Below, one piece after another: positions 51,288 through 59,811 of a DNA stretch of 60,756 nucleotides. Origin of the DNA: Robiginitomaculum sp. (GTDB lineage: Bacteria > Pseudomonadota > Alphaproteobacteria > Caulobacterales > Maricaulaceae); the NCBI GenBank assembly GCA_021776565.1, contig JAJFFQ010000044.1, positions 1 to 60,756 of the forward strand. The letters run 5' to 3'. Position 1 is the first letter of the stretch, and each line of letters opens with the position of its first letter. The position numbers and the translations under genes are program-made. The notes under the pieces were generated by a model, which was not told the DNA's origin, made no database searches, and saw only the letters and a list, made by a program, of their open reading frames with translations.

Positions 51288-52525
51288 GAGTTTTGCGCCT
51301 GACTGGATGGGCGAAACCGTTCTGGCAGAAGTCGCTTGATCCGCCGCGCAACAAAGTCAACCAGTTTGAAAATATGACGCAACGGCATGCCTTGCCCCTG
51401 GCCTTTTGTGACAAAAAACAACCAGGCACAGAAAACCCCAAAGCCAGCCCCAAGTCCCCAAATGGCTGGCCCGGGATTGATGATCTGCAAATCACCAAAC
51501 CCCTCCAGTAATTGTATGGACTGGTGATAGGCAATAATAATGACCCCGGTCAGGGCTATGCTTTCCCATCGCGGCGTGCGTTTTGCCGATAACCCCATTG
51601 GCACAGCCAGAAGGGGAAGAAAAATCAGGGACAGGCCACGCACCAGACGCGCATGAAATTCGGATAACAAACGGGCGCGCCGTTCATCCGGCCCAGGCAT
51701 TGCCGCTTCATCCCATAATTCATTTAAGGTCATTTCACGTTCGCTGAGACCTCTGGGGCGAAAAATCGGCGCGTTGGCAGAATACTCACGACTGATGTCC
51801 AGTGAGCCAAAATCCAGCGCCGTTGTATCGCCGTCCTCATTGGTTGGCATGGTGGTACCATCATTAAGGCCAAGAACCAGCCTACCAGCGTCCTTGTGGG
51901 CGACCAATTCGCCAGTTTTGGCGGTTATCGCTGTTTCCACAGTACCCTGGCCGCTTTCATCGGCGGTAATTTGAAACACAAACACACTGGTTAACTTACG
52001 CCCTTCCGGGCCAACCTCCAGCGCACTAAGGCGCAGGCCATTGCCCGTGTCTATGAATGTGCCTGGAATGATCTGGGCATCCCATGGGGAGTTGATAAGC
52101 GCATGTTTGATCGCGCTAAAAGCGTAGCGGCTATAGGGCTGAATATAACCAAACAGGGCTACACTAATCAGCGCCAATGCCATTCCGACAACAATAAAAG
52201 GCACGGCAATGCGTTGTATAGAAAGGCCGCTGCCTTCCAGGGCATCCATCTCGTTTTCTTCGCACATCCGCAAAATGACCGACAACATGGAAAAACAAAA
52301 GGCCGCCGGTAATGCCAGTCCCAGATAGTGCGGCACCAGATTGGCCGCCATGGCAAAGACCATTCCGGCCCCGCCGCCGCGTTCAGCCAACAGCTCAAAC
52401 AAACGCACAATGCGCTCCAGTAACAGGGCCGTCATAACAACGGCCATCGACACCATTAACGGCTTGAACAAAAGGCGCAGCATATAAAAATCAACCATAA
52501 GCACGCGGATCTGGCGGGGTTTCAT
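51284..52525 (-). CDS. lptF: LptF-family permease (YjgP/YjgQ)
   Basis: The product has 413 residues from the ATG at 52525, which has AGGA 5-6 bases upstream; a GTG at 52567 is an alternative. It has N-terminal spans (MLRLLFKPLMVSMAVVMTAL; MVFAMAANLVPHYLGLALP), the conserved coupling-helix segment EENEMDALEGSGLSIQRI, a periplasmic jellyroll (about 150-300) and C-terminal spans (LSLIFLPLLAVPMGLS, WGLGAGFGVFCAWLFFV). It is the partner of LptG encoded directly downstream. No LptB, LptC, LptA or LptD gene is in the window, so an ATPase must come from elsewhere. Confidence 0.88.
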   Translation of the reverse strand: MKPRQIRVLMVDFYMLRLLFKPLMVSMAVVMTALLLERIVRLFELLAERGGGAGMVFAMAANLVPHYLGLALPAAFCFSMLSVILRMCEENEMDALEGSGLSIQRIAVPFIVVGMALALISVALFGYIQPYSRYAFSAIKHALINSPWDAQIIPGTFIDTGNGLRLSALEVGPEGRKLTSVFVFQITADESGQGTVETAITAKTGELVAHKDAGRLVLGLNDGTTMPTNEDGDTTALDFGSLDISREYSANAPIFRPRGLSEREMTLNELWDEAAMPGPDERRARLLSEFHARLVRGLSLIFLPLLAVPMGLSAKRTPRWESIALTGVIIIAYHQSIQLLEGFGDLQIINPGPAIWGLGAGFGVFCAWLFFVTKGQGQGMPLRHIFKLVDFVARRIKRLLPERFRPSSQAQNS

Positions 52526-52666
52526 TGCTGTCCTGCGGGCAGAAATAAGATCAGATGGACTAGTCACAAATACGGCTCTGTATAATGGCAGGAGGGGGAG
52601 GTTTTAGTAAAATAAACACGTTTACACATTAGAAAAATTTACCCTGTTTGGCAAGGTTTGCTGACC

Positions 52667-53578
52667 TCACGCACTGTTCAAGATAACTTGTGCGGCCAGT
52701 GTTGTGGGCAAATTTCTACCGGCATAACGGTGAACATTGAGTGAAATTTTCCAAACCCCCTGCACGCGCTGCACCTCATATTCATGCCAGCAACTGACCG
52801 GATAATGTTTGCCCGCACGCACAGAAAGAGAGGCAACGCCCATTACCGGAACCGGGCCATCCGGCCCGGACAATGTATGCATGCTGGAGCAATGGGTGTG
52901 GCCGTGCAAGATCAGTTCAGCGCCGGTTTTTGCAATGATTTGAGCGAAAGTTTCAATATCTTCAAGTCCGCCGCGTGGTTTTTGTGGGCCTGCTGGTGGA
53001 TGATGCAAGGCGATAATTCTGCACAGGTTTTCCCGCCTGGCTTTACTTAAAACTTCTCGTAAATGATCGCGTTGGGTCTCACCCAGCCGCCCGCTGCACC
53101 AGCCTGCAGGGGTTTCTATGGCTGTTGAAAGGCCAATAAAAATAATATCATTTTTACGTTTTGTGAAAGGAAAAGTACGGGCATTTTGTTGCCCATCCCC
53201 GCGCATATAGGGCGCAAGTTGCAAAAGCCCGTCCCGGGCACCGCCCTCATCCAGAAGTAAATCATGATTACCAGGAATTGCCGTGACATCTATCGGCGTT
53301 CCCAGGCTTTGCAGCCAGCCTGCGGCACGATCATATTCGCCGGGGAGGGAAAGATTGGTCAGATCACCGGTGACAAGGATATGCGCAGGCGCACGGGCCA
53401 GTAAATCCTTGACCATGTGATCGGTAACTGTCTTGTGGTGAATGTTGCGACGGTTACCAAACCATGAGAGAGCCGAAAAAAATCTCTTGTTGAGAAATGC
53501 ACCCGGGCGCGAACAATCGCCAATGAAAGTTGGCAAGTGAATGTCAGAGACATGAGCAAAGCGAAATGATTGTGACAT
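52667..53578 (-). CDS. Calcineurin-like metallophosphoesterase
   Basis: The 303-residue protein has all five metallophosphoesterase motifs: HVSDIHLP (9-16), VTGDLTNLS, PGNHDLL, ALHHPPAG and ILHGHTHCSS. It is cytoplasmic by appearance, with no signal peptide. Relatives include cAMP/UDP-diacylglucosamine-type phosphodiesterases. It lies between lptF and the ceramide kinase gene, divergent from the latter, so a phosphorylated sphingolipid or head-group precursor is a possible substrate (inference); a general phosphodiesterase cannot be excluded. Confidence 0.87.
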   Translation of the reverse strand: MSQSFRFAHVSDIHLPTFIGDCSRPGAFLNKRFFSALSWFGNRRNIHHKTVTDHMVKDLLARAPAHILVTGDLTNLSLPGEYDRAAGWLQSLGTPIDVTAIPGNHDLLLDEGGARDGLLQLAPYMRGDGQQNARTFPFTKRKNDIIFIGLSTAIETPAGWCSGRLGETQRDHLREVLSKARRENLCRIIALHHPPAGPQKPRGGLEDIETFAQIIAKTGAELILHGHTHCSSMHTLSGPDGPVPVMGVASLSVRAGKHYPVSCWHEYEVQRVQGVWKISLNVHRYAGRNLPTTLAAQVILNSA

Positions 53579-53665
53579 ATTATCGACTATGTTCCCGGCG
53601 CACTGGTGACAAATAGAATGGATGAAATTAAGTCTTCATAATCTTAGGTAAAAAGAGCATAAATT

Positions 53666-54646
53666 GTGAATCCGAACCTGTCATCACCACTTGCCCGCAT
53701 TGGCGTTGTGCAAAACCCGTTCAGCACATTGAATCGCAAGCGTTACGGCGTTCAACATGCCGCGAAAAGCGATCAGGGCATTTATGTGGAACAGGCAGAG
53801 AAAACCAGTGATATTGGCCGGATACTACAACAGTTTCACGATTTGAAGGTCAACATAATCGTTATCGATGGCGGCGATGGCACAGTGCGTGAAGTGCTTA
53901 GTCAATGCCCGAACGTGTTTGGCAGCACCATGCCGTTATTTTGCATCTTGCCATCTGGAAAGACCAATGTATGCGCCCATGACACGGGTACAGCCAGATA
54001 CAAACGCGATGCGTTCAACCGCCTTCTGGCATTGCGCAAAACGGGCATTGGGCAGGAGCATTTACGCCGCCGTTTTGTGCTCAGGGTAGAATGGGAAGAT
54101 GATTTTCACCCGCCGGTTCATGGCATGCTCATCGGGTTTGGCGGATTTCGCGAGGCCACAAATCTGGCGCAAAGCCACGTTCATTCCAAAGGTTTGAACC
54201 ATAATGCTGCTGTGGCAATGACCATTGTCAGCTTCTTCTATAATGCTATTTTCGGGCGCGATGACCAGGGTCTACGTGCCGGGGAAAACATGAGCATTGG
54301 TTTTGATGGCAAAAGAGAAATAAACCACCCGCGCTTTGGTGCCATACTCACGACACTACAATCCTTCCTGATCGGCGTGTGGCCGTTTTGGGGCGATGCC
54401 TCGCGCGCGATCACATGGCTGGATGTTGATGCCCCGCCGCCGCGTCTTTTGGCTGCTGCCCTGGCTGTATTTAGAAAACGCCCCAAACCATGGATGGAAG
54501 CGGCAGGTTACCGAAGTGGTAGCGCCAACAATCTGCTCATAAAGACACACAAGCCGTTTATTATAGATGGTGAAACGTTTGAACCTGGCCCTGGCGGACG
54601 ACTGCGAATCACAAGCGATTTACAAGTTGATTTTATTGCACCATGA
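53666..54646 (+). CDS. cpgB: Diacylglycerol/ceramide kinase-family protein (CpgB-like)
   Basis: The 326-residue protein begins with a DAGK catalytic domain: VVQNPFSTLN (14-23), the nucleotide motif IDGGDGTVRE (67-76) and LPSGKTN (95-101), followed by the C-terminal beta domain. The start is GTG at 53666. The family phosphorylates lipid hydroxyls; in Caulobacter the sphingolipid-locus member CpgB is a ceramide kinase that begins ceramide phosphoglycerate synthesis. Position between ceramide genes supports that activity. The next gene overlaps its stop (ATGA). Confidence 0.82.
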   Translation: MNPNLSSPLARIGVVQNPFSTLNRKRYGVQHAAKSDQGIYVEQAEKTSDIGRILQQFHDLKVNIIVIDGGDGTVREVLSQCPNVFGSTMPLFCILPSGKTNVCAHDTGTARYKRDAFNRLLALRKTGIGQEHLRRRFVLRVEWEDDFHPPVHGMLIGFGGFREATNLAQSHVHSKGLNHNAAVAMTIVSFFYNAIFGRDDQGLRAGENMSIGFDGKREINHPRFGAILTTLQSFLIGVWPFWGDASRAITWLDVDAPPPRLLAAALAVFRKRPKPWMEAAGYRSGSANNLLIKTHKPFIIDGETFEPGPGGRLRITSDLQVDFIAP

Positions 54647-55596
54647 GCAATACACAGGATGCTTTAGATCAATTTATCAATGTCGAACTTGGCCAGCCGG
54701 TTATGGCCGAGGCCAAGTTTCTGGCAAAACAAATTGCAGAGGAAATGGGCGAGCACGCTCTTGCAGTATTGTTTTATGGTTCATGCCTGCGCACTGGCGA
54801 CGGTGCGGGGCTTATGGATTTCTACGTCCTGACCGACGGAGCCGAGGGCTATGGTTCGGGGGCCGTTTCGCGCTTCGCCCACACACTGGTGCCGCCCCTT
54901 GTGCGTTATGCCAAAAATGAATTTGACGGCAAGCCGATCCATGCCAAAGTCGCCGTCATCACTCTTGAGCGTTTTGCGGAACTGGCACAGCACAAGGCAT
55001 TTGATATTTCTATCTGGGCACGGTTTGCCCAGCCCACCGCCCTTGTATTTGCTCGCGATAAGACTGTGCAGGCCAGGGTACATAACGCCATTCGCAAGGC
55101 CATTATAACGGGGATAAACTGGGCCGTTTACTTTGGCCCTGATGAAGGGACGGCAGGAGCGTTCTGGTGTGCGCTTTTTCGCGCAACTTATGCGGCTGAA
55201 TTGCGTATAGAAAACCAAAGTCGGGCAGATCAAATCATCGCCCTTGCGCCGCAACGTTATGATGAGTTGTTTTTGCCCGCCTTGGCGGCGGCGGGGTATT
55301 CACCAAAGTCTACCGGACAAAATACGTTTCGCCTGTCCGATAGAAACAAGCGCCGCCTGGCCTTGAAACTAAAATGGTTAGGCTGTCAAATCACCAGCAA
55401 AACAGTTAATTTGCTCCGTATATTCAAGGGAGCCGTGACGTTTGAAGGGCGGGCAGATTATGTGGCGTGGAAGCTGGAACGACAAACCGGCGTGACGCTT
55501 GAGCTTACACCCTGGCAGCGGGATCATCCGTTGTTGGCGTCACCGCAGATTCTGTTTCAGATGTGGCGCAAGGGCGCGTTTGCAAATCGCCATTAA
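54643..55596 (+). CDS. Nucleotidyltransferase-like protein coupled to ceramide kinase
   Basis: The 317-residue protein is soluble-looking and of no family I can name with certainty. The N-terminal part has VLFYGSCLRTGDGAGLMDFY (43-61), resembling the GS-x(n)-D core of the nucleotidyltransferase fold. The second acidic residue of the usual DxD is Tyr61, so the active site is incomplete or arranged differently. The remainder is helical with conserved-looking GAFWCALFRATYAAELR. It is translationally coupled to the ceramide kinase gene, which suggests a step in ceramide head-group assembly. Whether it equals CpgA or CpgC of Caulobacter I cannot say. Its last 92 bases overlap the spt gene tail to tail. 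Confidence 0.75.
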   Translation: MSNTQDALDQFINVELGQPVMAEAKFLAKQIAEEMGEHALAVLFYGSCLRTGDGAGLMDFYVLTDGAEGYGSGAVSRFAHTLVPPLVRYAKNEFDGKPIHAKVAVITLERFAELAQHKAFDISIWARFAQPTALVFARDKTVQARVHNAIRKAIITGINWAVYFGPDEGTAGAFWCALFRATYAAELRIENQSRADQIIALAPQRYDELFLPALAAAGYSPKSTGQNTFRLSDRNKRRLALKLKWLGCQITSKTVNLLRIFKGAVTFEGRADYVAWKLERQTGVTLELTPWQRDHPLLASPQILFQMWRKGAFANRH

Positions 55597-56848
55597 GCTG
55601 CGCCGCACCATTGCCTTGCTGCGCAGTCTTATCGGCCCTTTTGCTATTGGAGAGGGTGATTAACCCCAATTCCCGGCCAATTCTGGTGCAAACCTCGATC
55701 GCCAGGGCAATCTGCTCGGTCGTGTGGGCTGCACTAATGGACGAGCGTAGCAAATACCAGCCAAAAGGTGTCGCTGGCGGCAGCGCAAGATTGGTATAGA
55801 CACCGGCATCAAGAAGTCCGTTCCATAACCCAATGGCCTTTTCCGGGTCAGACAAGCGAATGGCGACAATCGGGCTTATGGTTGGCCCAAGTTCAAACCC
55901 GGCCTGTTGCAGGCCAGTGTAAAGCTGCGTGGCATTATCCCATAATTTTTTGCGCAAATCTGTGGCACCGGCAATTTTAGCCAGTGTCTTGCGAGCCGAG
56001 GCAACAACAGATGGCGGCGGACTGGCAGTAAACATATAAGGGCGGCTGACAAAACGAACAATACCCAGCCCTGGCAGATTGGAAACCAGAAACCCGCCAA
56101 CGGTGCCTATGCTTTTTGAAAATGTACCGGTGATGAAATCAATATCGCCTTCAACGCCTTCGCGTTCACACAGACCCCGGCCCTTTTGGCCAAGAACGCC
56201 AAGGGAATGGGCTTCATCGATCAACAAATACGCGCCATATTTTTTCTTGATTTCAACAAATTCCTTGAGCGGAACCATGTCGCCAAGCATGGAATATATG
56301 CTTTCAACAACGATCAACTTACTGCCCGACGTGCCTTCAAGACGTTTTAGCTTGCGTTCCAGATTGACCGGGTCGTTATGTCGAAAACGGATAACCTGGG
56401 CATCACTAAGACGGCAGGCGTCATAAATACTGGCATGGCTATCGGCATCAATAAGAAGATAATCATCGCGCCCGGCAAGGGCGGCAATGGCACCAAGGTT
56501 TGCCTGATAACCGGTTGAAAAAAGAATCGCAGAGCGCATGCCGTAAAAGACCGCAAGTTCCTCTTCCAGGGCTTTGTGACCATTATAACTGCCATTGGCA
56601 ATGCGAGAGCCGGTGGTACCGGTACCTTGCGTCTTTAACGCCTCAATGGCGGCATTAACAGCGCCTTCATCAAAAGTCATGCCCAGATAATTATTGGTTC
56701 CCATCAAAATGGTGCGTTTGCCATTCAGCATGGCTTCTGTAGGCGAGATAATATCTTCAAACTGCAATTGATCGGGGCTTCTGCCCAGGGCTGTCAGGGC
56801 GGTATGCTGTTCCTGCAAGGGTGCAAATTTATCGAAAATACTACTCAT
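55505..56848 (-). CDS. spt: Serine palmitoyltransferase
   Basis: The 447-residue PLP enzyme is of the alpha-oxoamine synthase family and condenses serine with an acyl thioester to 3-ketosphinganine. Key sites are His138 (ADSHAS, stacks on PLP), Asp211 in DEAHSLGVLG and Lys245 in TGTFSKSIG (Schiff base). The start at 56848 follows the acpR stop by one base. A low-complexity tail of about 45 residues after residue 400 (rich in Thr, Ala, Asp and Gln) exceeds the usual family end and lies in the overlap with the convergent gene. Pairing with an acyl carrier protein gene separates it from KBL (glycine acetyltransferase) and BioF. Confidence 0.9.
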   Translation of the reverse strand: MSSIFDKFAPLQEQHTALTALGRSPDQLQFEDIISPTEAMLNGKRTILMGTNNYLGMTFDEGAVNAAIEALKTQGTGTTGSRIANGSYNGHKALEEELAVFYGMRSAILFSTGYQANLGAIAALAGRDDYLLIDADSHASIYDACRLSDAQVIRFRHNDPVNLERKLKRLEGTSGSKLIVVESIYSMLGDMVPLKEFVEIKKKYGAYLLIDEAHSLGVLGQKGRGLCEREGVEGDIDFITGTFSKSIGTVGGFLVSNLPGLGIVRFVSRPYMFTASPPPSVVASARKTLAKIAGATDLRKKLWDNATQLYTGLQQAGFELGPTISPIVAIRLSDPEKAIGLWNGLLDAGVYTNLALPPATPFGWYLLRSSISAAHTTEQIALAIEVCTRIGRELGLITLSNSKRADKTAQQGNGAAQLNGDLQTRPCATSETESAVTPTTDDPAARV

Positions 56849-56849
56849 G

Positions 56850-57125
56850 TCAGGCAGCTTCCTTTTGAAGAACGGCAATGGTTTTTGTCAGATCAGACAG
56901 GGTTTGAACTTCGGCAATGCGCTCCATCGGGATTGAAATATCAAAACTGTCTTCCAGGTCGAAGATGAAATCCATGATCGCCAGTGAGTCCAATCCCAAA
57001 TCGCGGGTGATGTTTGTATCTGGCCCGATTATAGCATTGTCTCCCGCCCGTTCACGCAAATGGGTTTTGATTTCCAGCATAATGGTTTCAGGGTCGGTTT
57101 TCACGGGTGTATTTGATGATGCCAT
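56850..57125 (-). CDS. acpR: Acyl carrier protein dedicated to sphingolipid synthesis
   Basis: The 91-residue ACP has the phosphopantetheine site DLGLDSLAIMDFIFDLED with Ser47. It is acidic and helical, and its stop lies one base before the spt start. In Caulobacter the spt-linked carrier protein is needed for ceramide synthesis and is charged by the locus acyl ligase. The ligase gene at 46362 is the probable partner. Confidence 0.9.
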   Translation of the reverse strand: MASSNTPVKTDPETIMLEIKTHLRERAGDNAIIGPDTNITRDLGLDSLAIMDFIFDLEDSFDISIPMERIAEVQTLSDLTKTIAVLQKEAA

Positions 57126-57514
57126 ATCAAATTACTCTGCGCTGAACGTGCAGAACCATCCTCACTTGTTTTGGGCAGCAAATTATGGGTAACAGCTTGT
57201 AGCCCCGCCTGCCGAATTTCTTTCCCCTAAAGAGAAATCCCAGAATGTCAAATCCTGCGTACTGTACCGCATTATGGAAGAAGTGGCACGGTAAAGTCCA
57301 GTCAATAAAGGTTTCATAGTCTGACGGTGCATGAATGGACGCGAAGGTGGCCGTGAGGCTTTGAAATATCTAGTGTTCAGTTTTATTCAGGTCATTGATT
57401 TCATAAGAACAAGTTTGTTGATTGACCAGAAAAAAGGTACAAAAAACCCTATACCTAACGCATTAGTCAGGTAAATTGGTTATACACTTTTGATCCTGTT
57501 TGTGGGTGTATGCC
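57126..57514. other. Intergenic region upstream of acpR-spt
   Basis: 389 bases with no supported gene. The part next to 57125 probably holds the promoter of the acpR-spt unit; the part next to 57515 is the 3' flank of the patatin-like gene. I see no strong hairpin, repeat or RNA family signature. Confidence 0.6.
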
Positions 57515-59713
57515 CTAAAATGTGCGGCCAAATTTGAAGAAAAACTGCGTTGTGCTGCCACTGCCATATGCACCACCAAGGAACAAAGGCCCGAGCGGCG
57601 TGTCAGCGCCCACATAGAGTGAGCCTGAATAGACATTGGCCTGCTCATTCACATCAAAAAAGCTAAGAGGCAGCCGACTGTATTCACCAATGACCCCGAT
57701 ATAAATCGGAATATCAATCAGCTTGCCAGTCTGGGTCAGTCTGCGAAAAACCTCTATGGAGCCATAGGTAAATGAACTGGCAGGCAGTGAGTTGTTGGAA
57801 AATGACCCAAGTTGGCGAAATCCGCCCAGTGAGAAAATCTCCAACGAACTGTTTACCTGATTTTTTTTCGATGTTTCGCCATAACGACCATTAAGCAAGA
57901 CCCCAAAGTTTGAGACATCGAACGCCGCCAAAAGGGATGCGTCTAGCGTATCAACAGAAGCGATAGGGCGACCACCCATATCATAAGTGCGCTTGGCCCG
58001 TATGCGTACCCGTTGCCCTGAGGTGGGCCAGTCATTGCGATCAAGCGTATCGGCAGCAAAATATACCCCCAGATTTGCGCGATCAGCACCACTGGTTTTG
58101 AAGTCATCAAAAATGCTGACGATTTCAGACAGGCGCGTGGTGTCGATACCGCCTTCAAGGGCGACAACACCCCATGCGCCAATCTCCCGCCCGGTGCGAC
58201 CCCGCAGCCCGATTTTTCTGGCGCGAAAATCGCCGACCCTGATGCTCAAAACGTCAATTTTGCGCTGTTCCCAGCGCACAAAAACCTCAGGCTGTATAAA
58301 AAACCGCCCGGCCCGGCCCAAGGGCTGATACAGCTCGGCACTAAGGCCAATATCTGTACCAAATTCACCAGACAGGCTAAAATCCCCTCCATAAGCACTC
58401 AAGGGCTTGTGGGTTAATCTGGCCAAAACAGCATAGCTCGAGCTGCCCTCGAAATCATTGGTGGCATTTAGCCCGATTTGCACGAGATTTCGCCCCAGGC
58501 TGTTTTCATTAACGGTTAAAACAGTGGCCCCGTTTGAATGACCCAGATCAACCTCTCCAAAACCGCCAAAAGACGTCAGATTGCGCAAGCGACGGTTTTG
58601 TTTTTTCGGGTTTTCGTCATCCTTTTGACCTTGTAAAAAGCGGTTCTGGATCAGGCTGTCTTTCACCCTGGTATGGTTTACAATTTTAAGATCAGACGAA
58701 ATAACGGGTGATTGAACCGCCATCATCCGCCTTCGCGCCGGGGCCGCCCTGGCCTTGATTGCCAACAGGGCATCTTTTAGGCCAAGCCCAACCTCTCGCC
58801 CGGCTTTTATGCCCTCAGCCGCCCGTTCATAGGCCGCTGTGCCGATATTGATGGTGTTGGGGCGAATGAGAATATCACCCTCGCCCATAAGGGCTAATTC
58901 ACGCTCTACGCCTCTCCACACAACAATGGTGGTGATTTGCAAGGTGGTGCCAGCAACGGAAATATCTGATTGCGGTGCGTCTGGCGGATTAGAAACATCA
59001 ACGGCGATGATAATATCAGCGCCCATTTTCTTGGCCGCTTCAATAGGTAAATTCGATGCAATGCCGCCATCCACATAAAGCCGACCATCAATGTTTCTGG
59101 GGGCAAAGGCCGCCGGAACCGCCATGCTGGCCAGTATGCTTTCAACCAAATCGCCGCGATCAAAGGCTTTTGCTTCACCGGTATGTAAATCTGTGGCAAT
59201 GGCACGAAACGGAATTTCAAGATGATCGAAATTGGCGTCTGTCGGCACGTTGGAGAGAATTTCGCGATAAAACTGCTTTAGCCCCCGCATGGACGACAAC
59301 CCACCCGGAAGTTTCACCCCGTCTTTGCCAATGCCGGCAACATTGCCGGAAAAATAGGATTCTTCGCGTTCTTTTTCTACAAATGACTTATCGCGCCGTG
59401 GGGTTCCGCCTCTGAAAATTGTGCCCCAGTCATTAGAATTAAGAATGTCTCCGATCTCGTCCGCCGAATATCCTGTGGCATAAAACGAGCCAACCACAGA
59501 CCCCATGCTGGTTCCGGTTATACAATGAACAGGTATTTCCAGTTCATCCAGTATTTGCATCACGCCAACCTGGGTGCTGGCCTTGGCCCCTCCCCCGCTT
59601 AGCACCAAACCCACATCCAGCCCGTCTTTATCATCAAAATCACAGGCACTGGCGGCATGAGTAAACAAGAGCAAGATAAACCAAACCACACCTGTTGGTA
59701 AAAACCGCTTCAT
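57515..59713 (-). CDS. Patatin-like phospholipase fused to outer-membrane barrel (PlpD-like)
   Basis: The 732-residue protein has a signal peptide (1-23, GVVWFILLLFTHAASA). The patatin domain (about 32-320) shows GGGAKA oxyanion loop (40-45), GTSMG with nucleophile Ser69, and VDGGIASNLP with the dyad Asp. A POTRA-like segment follows and then a BamA/TpsB-type barrel ending FFFKFGRTF. The ATG at 59713 begins the signal peptide and has GGGGG about 7 bases upstream; earlier in-frame starts would bury it. Such type Vd proteins display or release a phospholipase A at the surface. It lies next to the sphingolipid genes; a functional link is unproven. Confidence 0.9.
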   Translation of the reverse strand: MKRFLPTGVVWFILLLFTHAASACDFDDKDGLDVGLVLSGGGAKASTQVGVMQILDELEIPVHCITGTSMGSVVGSFYATGYSADEIGDILNSNDWGTIFRGGTPRRDKSFVEKEREESYFSGNVAGIGKDGVKLPGGLSSMRGLKQFYREILSNVPTDANFDHLEIPFRAIATDLHTGEAKAFDRGDLVESILASMAVPAAFAPRNIDGRLYVDGGIASNLPIEAAKKMGADIIIAVDVSNPPDAPQSDISVAGTTLQITTIVVWRGVERELALMGEGDILIRPNTINIGTAAYERAAEGIKAGREVGLGLKDALLAIKARAAPARRRMMAVQSPVISSDLKIVNHTRVKDSLIQNRFLQGQKDDENPKKQNRRLRNLTSFGGFGEVDLGHSNGATVLTVNENSLGRNLVQIGLNATNDFEGSSSYAVLARLTHKPLSAYGGDFSLSGEFGTDIGLSAELYQPLGRAGRFFIQPEVFVRWEQRKIDVLSIRVGDFRARKIGLRGRTGREIGAWGVVALEGGIDTTRLSEIVSIFDDFKTSGADRANLGVYFAADTLDRNDWPTSGQRVRIRAKRTYDMGGRPIASVDTLDASLLAAFDVSNFGVLLNGRYGETSKKNQVNSSLEIFSLGGFRQLGSFSNNSLPASSFTYGSIEVFRRLTQTGKLIDIPIYIGVIGEYSRLPLSFFDVNEQANVYSGSLYVGADTPLGPLFLGGAYGSGSTTQFFFKFGRTF

Positions 59714-59811
59714 TTTATTCCCCCACATTTTTGCTTCACCTGTTCGGCAAAGTACCTCATACCATATCAATCCTTTTAATAAATGTATGATCTAAAGCAT
59801 TGAGGGAAGCC

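Noticed and set aside
50199-52525. Simple annotation as the canonical LPS-export lptFG
   Set aside because: Not excluded, but the usual lptD/surA neighbours are absent and ceramide genes flank the pair, so LPS as cargo should not be assumed.
57126-57514. Riboswitch or small RNA upstream of acpR
   Set aside because: I could find no conserved core or strong stem; the region is reported as unassigned.
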